DNA of 64,000 bases from JAYPHU01 sp964611435 (GCA_964611435.1 CAZSXT010000015.1:28112-92111); one strand, 5' to 3'. Positions 52,864 to 61,546 are shown, counted from the first letter of the stretch. Numbers and translations are program-made. The notes: generated from the letters alone by a model not told the origin.

Positions 52864-53336
52864 CAGTGCGCTTCCATCTTGTAGACTTGCCGGTCCATGG
52901 TGCCGTTTTGCAGCTCCACGGCTGCTTCTTCTGTCAGGGCGTGGACATCAATCATGCCTTCGCCGACGGCTACGGAAATTGTGCCGGGCGTTAGGGTGAT
53001 AGAATTCGCATAGGTGACCTGGCCAACCTCGCTTTCCTGGCTGGCTTTCGTGCGAAACATGACCGGAGAGATCGGCATGTCTTTTTTGACGATGATCCGT
53101 GCGACATCCACATTGGCCTTGAAAATTTCCCAGATCAGCCAGGGCCAATAGGCGATTGCCCGGCGGCTAAGGTGGATCGGGAAGCCTTCATGATCCACGA
53201 CCTCCATCCGGCGTGCGATCCAGGCAACCAAAATGCTGGACACGACACCGAACCCGATCAACAGAGGTGCGGTGTGTCCGGACATCAGCATCCAGAGGAT
53301 AAACAGTGTGATGGCGAGGCCGATGCTTCTAGCCAC
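52863..53336 (-). CDS. mrpE: Monovalent cation/H+ antiporter subunit E
   Basis: 157 residues. Two N-terminal helices (FILWMLMSGHTAPLLIGFG, then YWPWLIWEIFKANVDVARII) and the C-terminal soluble MnhE region (ANSITLTPGTISVAV, then DVHAL) are family-typical. First gene of the operon E-F-G-A'-B-C-D-D2-small-D3; all are closely overlapped, one transcript from upstream of 53336. Confidence 0.94.
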   Translation of the reverse strand: MARSIGLAITLFILWMLMSGHTAPLLIGFGVVSSILVAWIARRMEVVDHEGFPIHLSRRAIAYWPWLIWEIFKANVDVARIIVKKDMPISPVMFRTKASQESEVGQVTYANSITLTPGTISVAVGEGMIDVHALTEEAAVELQNGTMDRQVYKMEAH

Positions 53337-53448
53337 GTCTCATTGGCTCCTGTGTGATCCCAATCCCTATATCAAACGGGGGCACCGTACCTAACGAATT
53401 AAGTAGATTCCCCCGTCGGCAAAAACCTAACGGCCTTTTTAAAACGCT

Positions 53449-54390
53449 TCAAGGAAGTTCGATGGCGTATTCTGAAACCGGGCGGATATCCTTGATTAGA
53501 CGTTGTTTTAAGAGAAACTCGGCAAATCTGGCATATCGCTTGGTGTCCAACGCCGCCGGCCGAAGGGCGAATCTGGGCAGCGTGTCCCGCCACGCCCTTT
53601 TATTGAGCTCGTCGTTCAAATTTTTGTGCGCGCCAATGAACAGGCCCCAACTCTCGTGCGGATGATTGACCAGATACTGCATCCCCTGTTCCAGCGCATC
53701 CATGAACTTGCGGTTGGTGGGCGCCGTCGCCTTAGCCTTGTTGGCGACGATGATCAATTCGTCATAAGGGGGCACGCCTTCCTCCTCCGGATAGAACGCC
53801 CGGCCCGGCTTGTTGACGATATCCATCTGGTTCAATTCGAAATTGCGGAACGCGCCAATGACCGCATCTACCTTGCCAGCAACGATGGATGGGGAAAGGG
53901 AGAAGTTGACGTTGATCAGCTCGATATCCTTTAGGCTAAGCCCGTGCTTGCTCAGCATGGCGGACAGGAGCGCGTCCTCGAACCCGCCGACGGAGAAGCC
54001 AACTTTTTTGCCCTTAAGGTCGGAGATTTTCTTGATCGGCCCGTCTTTCAGCACGACCAGGGAATTCAGTGGCGTCGAAACCAGTGTGCCGATGCGGATC
54101 AGCGGCAAACCTTCCGCCACCTGGACATGTAGTTGCGGCTGGTAAGAGACCGCCAATTCGGCCTTGCCTGCCGCGACCAGCTTGGGCGGATCGTTCGGAT
54201 CGGCGGGTGCCACCAATTTGACGTCCAGGCCGGCGGCTTTGAAGTAGCCCTTCTCCTGGGCGACGATCAGCGGTGCATGGTCCGGATTAACGAACCAGTC
54301 CAGCATGACGGTGATCTTATCCTGGGCGTTGGCGCTGGAAATTGCGCCGCAGAGGGCGAACAAGAGGGCGAGGGTGAGTGTCCGAAGCAT
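53449..54390 (-). CDS. Thiamine-precursor (HMP/formylaminopyrimidine) ABC transporter substrate-binding protein
   Basis: I take the ATG at 54390 (MLRTLTLALLFALCGAISSANAQD, AAGGA upstream); an ATG 18 bases earlier overlaps the permease gene by eight bases. After the signal peptide the NMT1/THI5 fold follows: VMLDWFVNPDHAPLIVAQEKGYF, KAELAVSYQPQ and GKKVGFSVGGFEDALLSAML, as in ThiY-type proteins. About 313 residues, periplasmic. The operon is under a TPP riboswitch, so the ligand is a pyrimidine precursor of thiamine. ThiY is the natural label. Confidence 0.87.
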   Translation of the reverse strand: MLRTLTLALLFALCGAISSANAQDKITVMLDWFVNPDHAPLIVAQEKGYFKAAGLDVKLVAPADPNDPPKLVAAGKAELAVSYQPQLHVQVAEGLPLIRIGTLVSTPLNSLVVLKDGPIKKISDLKGKKVGFSVGGFEDALLSAMLSKHGLSLKDIELINVNFSLSPSIVAGKVDAVIGAFRNFELNQMDIVNKPGRAFYPEEEGVPPYDELIIVANKAKATAPTNRKFMDALEQGMQYLVNHPHESWGLFIGAHKNLNDELNKRAWRDTLPRFALRPAALDTKRYARFAEFLLKQRLIKDIRPVSEYAIELP

Positions 54391-54400
54391 AAGCGTATCC

Positions 54401-55156
54401 TTAGTCATTGCTTGGTTGGGTATCAGGCTGCCAGTGCAACAGCCGTTTTAAAAGCGCGTCCACGGCGAAATAGAGAACCACCGCGATCACCGCGAGGACG
54501 AAGAGAGAGGCGAACATGACATCGATCTGCATACGTCCGTTGGCGTGCAGCATGAGAAAACCTAGTCCGCCGCTGGAGCCGACCCACTCTCCAACAATCG
54601 CGCCGATGGGGGCCACAGCGGTGGCGACGCGGAGGCCCGACGCGAAGGAGGGCAGGGCGGCGGGGATGCGGATCTGCCGGAGGATGGCCCAGCGGCTGGC
54701 TCCCATGGTCCGCGCCATATCCAGATAGCCGAGCTCGGTACGCCTGAGACCATCGAAGAAGGCGGCGGTGACCGGGAAATAAATGATCAGTGTCGCCATG
54801 GCGACCTTGGAGCCAATGCCGTAACCCAGCCACAGCACCAGGATGGGCGCGAGGGCAAATACCGGGATGGCTTGGCTCACCACCATGACAGGCAACAGCC
54901 ACTGCCGGGCGGTGCGGAAATACCCCATGGCGAGCGCGCTGGCGGTGCCGAGAATGGTGCCGAGGATCAGCCCCAACAGGATTTCACCTAAGGTAATCCA
55001 GGCGTGCCCGGCGATCACGTCGCCCCGGTCCAGCAACGCCGTAGCCACTTTGGCGGGTGACGGCAGGATGAACGGCTGCACCCCGGTAAGCATCACCAGT
55101 ATTTGCCAGGCGGCGATCAGGATCACAAAGACGAGCAGCGGGCGAAAGACTGTCAT
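54401..55156 (-). CDS. ABC transporter permease of the thiamine-precursor operon (ThiX-like)
   Basis: 251 residues, six helices. The BPD_transp_1 EAA loop is DMARTMGASRWAILRQIRIPAALP. It belongs to the SsuC/TauC/ThiX permease type. It overlaps the ATPase by four bases and the binding protein by up to eight bases. The substrate follows from the riboswitch and from the NMT1-type binding protein. Confidence 0.92.
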   Translation of the reverse strand: MTVFRPLLVFVILIAAWQILVMLTGVQPFILPSPAKVATALLDRGDVIAGHAWITLGEILLGLILGTILGTASALAMGYFRTARQWLLPVMVVSQAIPVFALAPILVLWLGYGIGSKVAMATLIIYFPVTAAFFDGLRRTELGYLDMARTMGASRWAILRQIRIPAALPSFASGLRVATAVAPIGAIVGEWVGSSGGLGFLMLHANGRMQIDVMFASLFVLAVIAVVLYFAVDALLKRLLHWQPDTQPSND

Positions 55157-55923
55157 GCCGCCATCTCCGCCGCCGATTGCCGTAGGCGATCCAACAATTC
55201 CGCCTGGCGGGCAAGCAGCGTTGTATCTTGCAGGTCTCTCGGAATTGCGTCGGTCATGACGAGCGGTTTGTCCAGTACCGCCGGGCGTCCCGAGAGCACA
55301 TGGATATGATGGCCGAGGCGGAGAGCCTCCAGCGGGTCGTGGGTGACCAGGAGGACTGTATGATCTGCCAGCAGCTCCGCCGCCAGATCCTGCAATTGAA
55401 CCCGGGTGATCGCATCCAGGGCGGAGAAAGGCTCGTCCATCAGGACCACGGGCCGATCTTCCATGAGAGTTCTGGCAAGCGCCGCCCGCTGGCGCATGCC
55501 CCCTGACAACGTAGCTGGCAGGCGCGCGGTGTCGCCCCCCAGACCGACCTTGGCCAACAGGTCCTGTGCCCGGTCAATGTCGGTAACCGAAATCGTTTCA
55601 TACCGCAGGCGGCGACCGATCAGGACGTTGTCGAGCACGGACAGCCAAGGCAGGAGCAGGTCCTGCTGGGCCATATAAGTGACCCGTCCGGGCAATTCCT
55701 CTCCATCCGAACAGGACACTGTCGCGGATGAGACGTCTTCGAGTAGACCCGCGACGAGCCTGAGCAACGTTGTCTTGCCGACACCACTGGCGCCCAACAG
55801 GCATGTCCAGGCTCCACCGGCAATCCCGAATCTTAGATCGCGAAACAGAGAGCGTCCGTCAAAAACCAAGTGGTCAATGTTGACGGTGATATCGAAGCGT
55901 TGGGATGTGTTATTCTCTGTCAT
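55153..55923 (-). CDS. ABC transporter ATP-binding protein of the thiamine-precursor operon (ThiZ-like)
   Basis: 256 residues from the ATG at 55923 with AGGGACGAG upstream. Walker A GASGVGKTTLLR, signature LSGGMRQRAALART, Walker B VVLMDEPFSALD, H-loop VTHDPLEAL are all intact. First gene after the TPP riboswitch. It energises import of a thiamine pyrimidine precursor together with the following permease and binding protein. Confidence 0.94.
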   Translation of the reverse strand: MTENNTSQRFDITVNIDHLVFDGRSLFRDLRFGIAGGAWTCLLGASGVGKTTLLRLVAGLLEDVSSATVSCSDGEELPGRVTYMAQQDLLLPWLSVLDNVLIGRRLRYETISVTDIDRAQDLLAKVGLGGDTARLPATLSGGMRQRAALARTLMEDRPVVLMDEPFSALDAITRVQLQDLAAELLADHTVLLVTHDPLEALRLGHHIHVLSGRPAVLDKPLVMTDAIPRDLQDTTLLARQAELLDRLRQSAAEMAA

Positions 55924-55931
55924 GCACACTC

Positions 55932-56018
55932 GTCCCTACGCCGGTCCTGGCCGGATCAGGTTCGAGGGGTCGTTTCCCGATTGAAACCTCTCAGCCGGTT
56001 GCCCGGCTCCCCCCAGTG
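55932..56018 (-). promoter_or_regulatory. TPP riboswitch (THI box)
   Basis: On the minus strand GGCTGAGAGG (CTGAGA at 55989-55994) and, about 30 bases later, CGAACCTGATCCGGCC, then GGCGTAGGGA before the ATPase start. These are the pyrimidine- and pyrophosphate-sensing motifs of the TPP aptamer (CUGAGA and ACCUGAUC). The proximity to the ATG (about ten bases) suggests control of translation initiation. The 5' limit is approximate. Confidence 0.92.
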
Positions 56019-56128
56019 GTTAGGTCACTATGCCTGCGGGAAGGCATGGCGGCAATAGGGATTGTGGACAGCGTTGTTGCGGTAATGAGAGTTGAATGCC
56101 TCGGCGGAAGAGAACGGCCTCTGCCCCT

Positions 56129-57322
56129 TTAGTCCAATGATCTTTCTAACCGCCGGATCCATTGTGCTAGCACCAGGTTTAAGCCTGTCAGCGCAAGCAA
56201 TACCCAACCCGCATGGTCCCAAACCCCGGTCTGCACCACCACGAAGGCGACAATTGGCGGACCGATAAGTTGACCACCCTGGGAGCCTTGGTAGATCAGT
56301 CCATTTGTGGTGCCTAGCTGAGCGTGTGAAGGGCTGTGTACCGGCGCGCCGCCGAGGATGGAGGCGGGCTGCATCCCACCGCAGAAGGAAAAGACCAGAA
56401 CCAGAAGATACCTGACGCTATCCGGGAGCCAATCGGGAAAGGCGAGTAGGGCGGTCGTGCCCATAATGCCACTGCCGAGCGTGATCAGCAGCCAACGTGG
56501 TATCTGTTTGTGCACCAGCCAGGTGCCGAACCAGTTCCCGGGGATATTGATGGCCAGCGCAATGGCCGTAAGGGTGGCCGCAACTTCCAGGCTCAGTCCC
56601 TTTTCCTCGATGGCGAATGTGGGGAGCCAGACCATCATCGCCATCCACTGGAAGGTATAGGTGGAGAAACAGAAAGTCAGAATCCAAGGTCCCGGGCGGG
56701 ACGTGGTCAGTTTCACATTCTGCCAGTGACCGATGGTAACGGACTTTTTGGGTGGAGCATGCCCTTTAAAGCTTATGGCTGCGACGGCCAGGCAAATGAG
56801 GGACAAAATGGCGGTCAGAAACCACAAATTCCGCCAGCCGCCATGGGTGATGACCCACGGTGCGGTGATGATGGCGATGGTCATGCCGATAGGGGTGACG
56901 CTGCTCCAGAAGCTGACGGCGGTGCGTCGGTCTTTGTCGGTGGCGATTTGGGCGATGAGAGATGGCATCGCGATCATCAAGCCAATATAACCGGCGCCTT
57001 CCAAAGACCGGCTTATAAGCATTTCCAGGGGCGTTTGCGCCAATCCGCCCCAGATCCCGCCCCCAGCCATCAGCAAGATGGCCAGTGCCATCATACGCCG
57101 GTGGCCAAGCCGGTCGGTCAGCAGTCCGAACCCAATACCCAGACCGGTGCCGATCAGGCTGAAGATAGAGACGATCCAGCCGGCGGTCACCAGGCCGATT
57201 TTTAATTCGTCCCGTATGAGCGGGAGGGCCGGAGGGGTTTTGCCCACGTAAAACGCGCCGACGATTCCAATCGTCAGCGCGATGGCAACAAGGCGCCACG
57301 GCGTGTTTGGCTCAGAGCTCAC
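56129..57322 (-). CDS. Major facilitator superfamily transporter
   Basis: 397 residues, GTG start with AAGGGGAT upstream; twelve helices. FGLLTDRLGHRRMMALAILL is the MFS loop 2-3 signature and the second half begins at WHNVKLTT-like sequence (GHWQNVKLTT). It resembles CynX/NimT-type anion porters. Located just upstream of the riboswitch-controlled operon but with its own start; substrate unknown. Confidence 0.88.
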   Translation of the reverse strand: MSSEPNTPWRLVAIALTIGIVGAFYVGKTPPALPLIRDELKIGLVTAGWIVSIFSLIGTGLGIGFGLLTDRLGHRRMMALAILLMAGGGIWGGLAQTPLEMLISRSLEGAGYIGLMIAMPSLIAQIATDKDRRTAVSFWSSVTPIGMTIAIITAPWVITHGGWRNLWFLTAILSLICLAVAAISFKGHAPPKKSVTIGHWQNVKLTTSRPGPWILTFCFSTYTFQWMAMMVWLPTFAIEEKGLSLEVAATLTAIALAINIPGNWFGTWLVHKQIPRWLLITLGSGIMGTTALLAFPDWLPDSVRYLLVLVFSFCGGMQPASILGGAPVHSPSHAQLGTTNGLIYQGSQGGQLIGPPIVAFVVVQTGVWDHAGWVLLALTGLNLVLAQWIRRLERSLD

Positions 57323-57365
57323 ACCGGATTATCCCCTTTAGATGAGTAGGGGGGCAATTGGAAAC

Positions 57366-57695
57366 TCAGCGGGCGATCGTGCCGTCTTCGAGCACCAATG
57401 TGGGAAACTTCTGCCGCAGCAGGTCGATGGCCCGTTGCTCCGACACGCCTTTCGGCGCACGAAGGCTGAGCGAGACTTGTTGCAGTCGAGGGCCTGCTTC
57501 CCGGTTGGTGATCCAGAATCCCATATCCTGCGCCACCCGGTCCAATTCCTTGGGCGGATTGACAACGATGAGTTCTGCGCGAGGTCCGGATGCCGTCGTT
57601 TGATCGGAAAGCCAGCCTGTGAAGAACCATCCGGCGACAAAAAACGGCACCATGGAAAGCGCCATCCCGGTGATCTTTAAGTTTTTGCTTTTCAT
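57366..57695 (-). CDS. Hypothetical membrane-anchored protein
   Basis: From the ATG at 57695 (MKSKNLKITGMALSMVPFF), 109 residues. One N-terminal hydrophobic helix, then an Arg/Leu-rich soluble domain (DMGFWITNREAGPRLQQVSLSLRAPKGVSEQRAIDLL). I do not recognise it. It begins 43 bases upstream of the MFS start and could be the first gene of a two-gene unit. Confidence 0.7.
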   Translation of the reverse strand: MKSKNLKITGMALSMVPFFVAGWFFTGWLSDQTTASGPRAELIVVNPPKELDRVAQDMGFWITNREAGPRLQQVSLSLRAPKGVSEQRAIDLLRQKFPTLVLEDGTIAR

Positions 57696-57887
57696 AAGCA
57701 CACCTGTACCAGTTCTTGATACTGAATCAAAATGAATCAGAAATGCTTAAAGAAATGTAAATGCCAAAATATCGGCTGTTTTCAGCTATATATTATGGGA
57801 ATGGGGAGGGCGGAAAATAACAAAATTCCGCGAATCTTAGCGATCCGGTTAAACCGGGTTTTCGTCTTGGAGCCTGGTGGGGAAAGA

Positions 57888-57951
57888 TAGGGCACTCGCA
57901 CCTTCGGGGGAGTCGTGGGGTATGCGAGGGGATGCCGGCACAAGTGCCCTA
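57888..57951. other. Structured intergenic segment with a nine-base inverted repeat
   Basis: TAGGGCACT (57888-57896) pairs perfectly with AGTGCCCTA (57943-57951); inside it TCGCA (57896-57900) pairs with TGCGA (57923-57927). It lies in the 284-base non-coding gap 57696-57979 with no T run on either side, so it is not an ordinary terminator. A second small hairpin (CCGGTTAAACCGG, 57845-57857) is nearby. Confidence 0.4.
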
Positions 57952-57979
57952 AACTCTTTCACGCTTATATTCGAATCGT

Positions 57980-58156
57980 CTACGCGACCTTAAAAGTTAA
58001 TCCGTTCACACGCTGACGGCTTTGTTCCGTCATGTTCAGCGCGGCCAGAAGCGCCTGCTCTTCGCTTCGAAAACGTCCGGGCATCATGTAACACTCGACC
58101 GTATCGAATATCACCCAATCATCAGACGTATTCTGGTACTGGACTGAGTAGCGCAT
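57980..58156 (-). CDS. Small MRYSV-type hypothetical protein, paralog 2
   Basis: 58 residues from the ATG at 58156 (MRYSVQYQNTSDDWVIFD), preceded by GAGGAG. An in-frame extension of 17 codons upstream is unlikely. See the paralog at 22058-22270: same start word, same Trp step, same Gly position. No named family recognised; no membrane segment. The region 58164-58191 could mask its ribosome binding site. Confidence 0.7.
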   Translation of the reverse strand: MRYSVQYQNTSDDWVIFDTVECYMMPGRFRSEEQALLAALNMTEQSRQRVNGLTFKVA

Positions 58157-58163
58157 TCTGCTC

Positions 58164-58191
58164 TCCTCACTGGTTTTGTTTTTGTTGAGGA
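58164..58191 (-). promoter_or_regulatory. Anti-Shine-Dalgarno hairpin of paralog 2
   Basis: On the minus strand TCCTCA (58186-58191) can pair with TGAGGA (58164-58169), which overlaps the GAGGAG ribosome binding site, with a 16-base A-rich loop. Confidence 0.35.
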
Positions 58192-58255
58192 TGACAATAG
58201 CGCCCAATCCTTACCAATCCGTGAATCGGTGGAAGGTTTTTTTGAAAATTCGAGA

Positions 58256-59866
58256 TTAGGCCGCAGCGTCTTCTAAAATCATATCCGCCGCCTTTTCGCC
58301 GATCATAATGGTCGGCGCGTTGGTGTTGCCGGACACCAACGTCGGCATGATAGAGGCGTCTACGACGCGGAGGCCCTTGATGCCATTGACCCGTAGGCGT
58401 GGGTCAACCACGGCGCGTTCGTCCGTGCCCATCCGGCAGGTGCTGACCGGGTGATAGCTGGACCGGCCTTGCTCTTTCAGGAAAGCCACCAACTCGTCAT
58501 CGGATTGAAGGTCCGGTCCCGGTCTAAATTCGCCTTCGTGAACACCCTCCCAGGCAGGTTGGGCCATGATCTCCCGGCCCGCGCGCATCCCGCCCAAGAG
58601 TATCTGCCGGTCTTTCTCCGCCGACATGTAGTTGGGCTGGATCGACGGCGCTGTGCGGTGATCGCGAGAGACGATCTGCACGCTGCCCCGGCTTTCAGGC
58701 CTCATGATCGCGCAAACCAGCGAGAAACCAGGAAAGGGATGGGGTGTGTCGCCGGGCGTGTCCGCCGTGAACAGCATCAGCAGCATCTGAATTTCCGGAG
58801 ACGCCGCGCCGGGCTCGATCTGTGTATAGCCGCCGGCATAAGCCGCGCCCATCTCCATCAGGCCCTGGCGGCGCAGGCCGTAATTCAGCCCCGTTTGAAT
58901 TTTGCGCCACGGGCTGTGGAAAATGTCGTTTACCGTGTTCGGCTTGGCGGAGCGGTACATCAGCGTGCCGTTAAAGTGATCCTGCAGATTGTCGCCGACG
59001 CCCGGCATGTCCTGCACCACATCGATGCCGTGGGACTGCAGCAGCTCCGCCGGACCGAGGCCGGAGAGCTGCAACAGTTGCGGGGAGTTGATCGCGCCGC
59101 CGGAGACCAGGACTTCGCGGCCCGCCAGCACCGACTTTTCCATCCCGTCCGCTTCATACGCCACGCCGGTGGCTTTTTTGCCGTCGAACAGCAGCCGGGT
59201 CGCATGGGCGTTGGAGATCACCGTGAGGTTGGGCCGCTTGCGCGCCGGTTTCAGATACCCGACAGCCGCACTGCAACGCCGGCCGTTGCGGCTGGTCCAT
59301 TGGACATAGCCAAAGCCGTCGGGTTTTGCCCCGTTCACATCGTCGTTGCGCTCATGCCCGGCTTGCTGCACGGCGTCCAGGAACGCATCGGCGATTTCGT
59401 GACGGGTCGCCGGGTCGGAGACGGCCAGCGGGCCGCCGGCGCCGTGGTATTCGCTTTCGCCCCGCTGCTGATCTTCTGATTTTTTGAAATAGTGGAGTAC
59501 GTCATCGAAGCTCCAGCCGGTATTGCCCATCTGCCGCCACAGGTCATAGTCCTGCCGATGGCCCCGCATATAGACCAGCCCGTTGATGGAGCTGGAGCCA
59601 CCGATGACCTTGCCGCGGGGCTGGATCACCTGGCGGTCGACCCAGTCCGGATTTTTCTGCGTCCGGTAGAGCCAGTTGACCAGCGGATTGGTGAAGTGCT
59701 TGCCGTAGCCGATGGGGATATGGATCCAGGGGCTGGTGTCTTCCCGTCCGGCCTCCAGCAGACACACAGTATAGCGCCCGCTTTCCGTCAGCCGGTTGGC
59801 CAGCACGCAGCCGGCGCTGCCGGCGCCGACGATGATAAAGTCAAAGGTAGGAGAGGTCTCCGCCAT
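58256..59866 (-). CDS. GMC-family FAD oxidoreductase (choline dehydrogenase-like)
   Basis: 536 residues. The FAD-binding GAGSAGCVLANRLTES motif, the GMC signature 1 region PRGKVIGGSSSINGLVYMRG, and signature 2 (SGGAINSPQLLQLSG) are present; the C-terminal HPVSTCRMGTDERAVVDPRL and VVDASIMPTLVSGNTNAPT carry the catalytic histidine and asparagine. It oxidises an alcohol. It is adjacent to the amidohydrolase with no intergenic base and co-transcribed with it. Confidence 0.94.
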   Translation of the reverse strand: MAETSPTFDFIIVGAGSAGCVLANRLTESGRYTVCLLEAGREDTSPWIHIPIGYGKHFTNPLVNWLYRTQKNPDWVDRQVIQPRGKVIGGSSSINGLVYMRGHRQDYDLWRQMGNTGWSFDDVLHYFKKSEDQQRGESEYHGAGGPLAVSDPATRHEIADAFLDAVQQAGHERNDDVNGAKPDGFGYVQWTSRNGRRCSAAVGYLKPARKRPNLTVISNAHATRLLFDGKKATGVAYEADGMEKSVLAGREVLVSGGAINSPQLLQLSGLGPAELLQSHGIDVVQDMPGVGDNLQDHFNGTLMYRSAKPNTVNDIFHSPWRKIQTGLNYGLRRQGLMEMGAAYAGGYTQIEPGAASPEIQMLLMLFTADTPGDTPHPFPGFSLVCAIMRPESRGSVQIVSRDHRTAPSIQPNYMSAEKDRQILLGGMRAGREIMAQPAWEGVHEGEFRPGPDLQSDDELVAFLKEQGRSSYHPVSTCRMGTDERAVVDPRLRVNGIKGLRVVDASIMPTLVSGNTNAPTIMIGEKAADMILEDAAA

Positions 59867-61222
59867 TTACGCGGCCAGCTTCACGTCTTTCAAGATGCGC
59901 CGGCCGGACCGGGCGAGCTGGTCCATTTTCTTGTCGATGCCTTTGTAGTGCAGCTTACCGTTCCGCTTTTTGATCTTGCCGGCGATCATCACCGTATCCA
60001 CGTTGGAGCCGTTGGCGTGGAAGACCAGCGCCTCTACTGGATCATTTACCGGGAACAGATTCAGGTGCCGGCCGTCGACCAGAATGATGTCGGCCTGTTT
60101 GCCCGGCGTCAGCGATCCGATCTTGTGATCCAGCCGCAACGCCCGGGCGGAATCTATGGTCGCCCATTCCAAGGCCTCTCGCGCGGTGATGGAGAGATGA
60201 TCGGCGGGCTTGCCGGTTTTCTTGATGGTCTCGTTGTTATCCAGGTTGCGCTGGTGCTGCAATGTGGTGCGCAGCACCGTAAACATATCGCCGGAGATAT
60301 TGCATTCCACATCGACGCCGATGGACGGCCGGCCGCCCAGCGCCCGCACCCGGCCGGTGATCGGTGCGCCGTGGGCCATCTGAAGTTCCACCTCCGCGGT
60401 AACCGTCAGCGACGCGCCCGCGTCCACCAGGATTTTCAGTTCCCGGTCGCTAAGATGGACACCGTGCACCATGTTGTGCCGCTCGTCCAACAGCCCCAAT
60501 TTCGCGAGCCTTTGATACCCGTTCTTGTTCAGCCGGTGGGGGGAGCCCCAGACGTGAGCCGAGATCAATAGATCAAATTCCTTGGCCAGTTCGAAATCAT
60601 GCTTGGTGACATCCCACACCGAAAAGTCCGGGCCCAGCGCCGCCATCGCCAAGGTGACCATGGCGTCGTCCGCCGCCAGGGAGGTTTTGCGGAGCCGCTC
60701 GATCTCGGATCGGGGGTGGGGGATATGGGTAAACGGCGTCTGGTTTTTCTTGGCGTCTGGTTTGGGGGAGCCATGGCCGAACATGGCGCGGATGCCGGAT
60801 TCTTTCAACGCATCGATGGCCGCGTCGGAATGGGCCGGGGTCGCATTATTGTGACACCAGTCCATGATCGTCGTCGCGCCCGAGTTGATCTGGTTGAGCG
60901 CGCCCACCAGATTGCCGAGATAGGTATCGTTCGCCGTAAAGCGCGGCGCGATCTTGGCATGCATATGATGCAGATACTCGGGGATCGACCAGTTGCCGGC
61001 GCTGCCCCGCAGGCCGGTCTGCCACGTGTGCAGGTGCGCGTTGACCAATCCGGGAAGGACGATCATGCCGGTGGCGTCGATGGTCTTGGCGCCTGACGCG
61101 CGAATGGATTTTGCCACTTTGAGGATTTTGTCGCCGTCAATCAGGACATCGCCCTTGGCGAAGTCGCCGACTTTTCTATCCAGGCTGACAATCGTGCCGC
61201 CCTTGATGAGTGTCCGGGCCAT
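59867..61222 (-). CDS. Amidohydrolase family protein (ATZ/TRZ-type)
   Basis: From the ATG at 61222 with GAAGGAG eight bases upstream, 451 residues. Metal-ligand words are VNAHLHTWQTG (HxH), ISAHVWGSPHR, MVHGVHLSD and GVDVECNISGD. It belongs to the ATZ/TRZ aminohydrolase/chlorohydrolase branch of the superfamily, which acts on guanine, S-adenosylhomocysteine or triazines. Together with the GMC oxidoreductase it looks like a small catabolic unit. Confidence 0.92.
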   Translation of the reverse strand: MARTLIKGGTIVSLDRKVGDFAKGDVLIDGDKILKVAKSIRASGAKTIDATGMIVLPGLVNAHLHTWQTGLRGSAGNWSIPEYLHHMHAKIAPRFTANDTYLGNLVGALNQINSGATTIMDWCHNNATPAHSDAAIDALKESGIRAMFGHGSPKPDAKKNQTPFTHIPHPRSEIERLRKTSLAADDAMVTLAMAALGPDFSVWDVTKHDFELAKEFDLLISAHVWGSPHRLNKNGYQRLAKLGLLDERHNMVHGVHLSDRELKILVDAGASLTVTAEVELQMAHGAPITGRVRALGGRPSIGVDVECNISGDMFTVLRTTLQHQRNLDNNETIKKTGKPADHLSITAREALEWATIDSARALRLDHKIGSLTPGKQADIILVDGRHLNLFPVNDPVEALVFHANGSNVDTVMIAGKIKKRNGKLHYKGIDKKMDQLARSGRRILKDVKLAA

Positions 61223-61315
61223 AGCCGCCGCTCCTTCTTTTCGCAATGAACAGGGGCGGGACTGTAGTCAGAAATTACCGGGAAAACAAATTGTGAAAGA
61301 ATGAGCTGTGGCGGC

Positions 61316-61546
61316 TTAGCCGACCATCATCTTGCCGTCGAACTTTTGCATGAAGGAAATCTTGTCGTCTTCGATTTCAAATACCACTTTCACCCTCTTC
61401 AGGCTTTCATCGGTCTTGGGGTTTTCAACGCCCATGGACCAACTGCCGCTCGCATTCTCATCGAGCCAGTCTTCCAGAATGACAATCCGGTCGTCGGTGC
61501 GATAGCTGATGCTGCAAGTGAATTCTGAGTTCAATGAGGCAGGCAT
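61316..61546 (-). CDS. Small hypothetical protein
   Basis: 76 residues, acidic, starting MPASLNSEFTCSISYRTDD, with GAGAGGATC directly before the ATG. Alternating hydrophobic strands suggest a small beta protein. Not recognised. It is located between the amidohydrolase and the A/T-rich right end; 148 bases of non-coding sequence separate it from the next gene. Confidence 0.65.
   Translation of the reverse strand: MPASLNSEFTCSISYRTDDRIVILEDWLDENASGSWSMGVENPKTDESLKRVKVVFEIEDDKISFMQKFDGKMMVG

Noticed and set aside
57888..57951. Possible SRP (4.5S) RNA
   Set aside because: The conserved apical GGAA-type loop sequence of SRP RNA is not present, although a stem is.
58451..59479. Long open frame (342 codons) on the plus strand
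   Set aside because: It is antisense to the GMC oxidoreductase, whose motifs are unmistakable; the translation is His/Arg-rich with no domain, as expected for the complement of a GC-rich gene.
59492..60571. Long open frame (359 codons) on the plus strand
   Set aside because: Antisense to the amidohydrolase and GMC genes; no recognisable motif and typical shadow composition.
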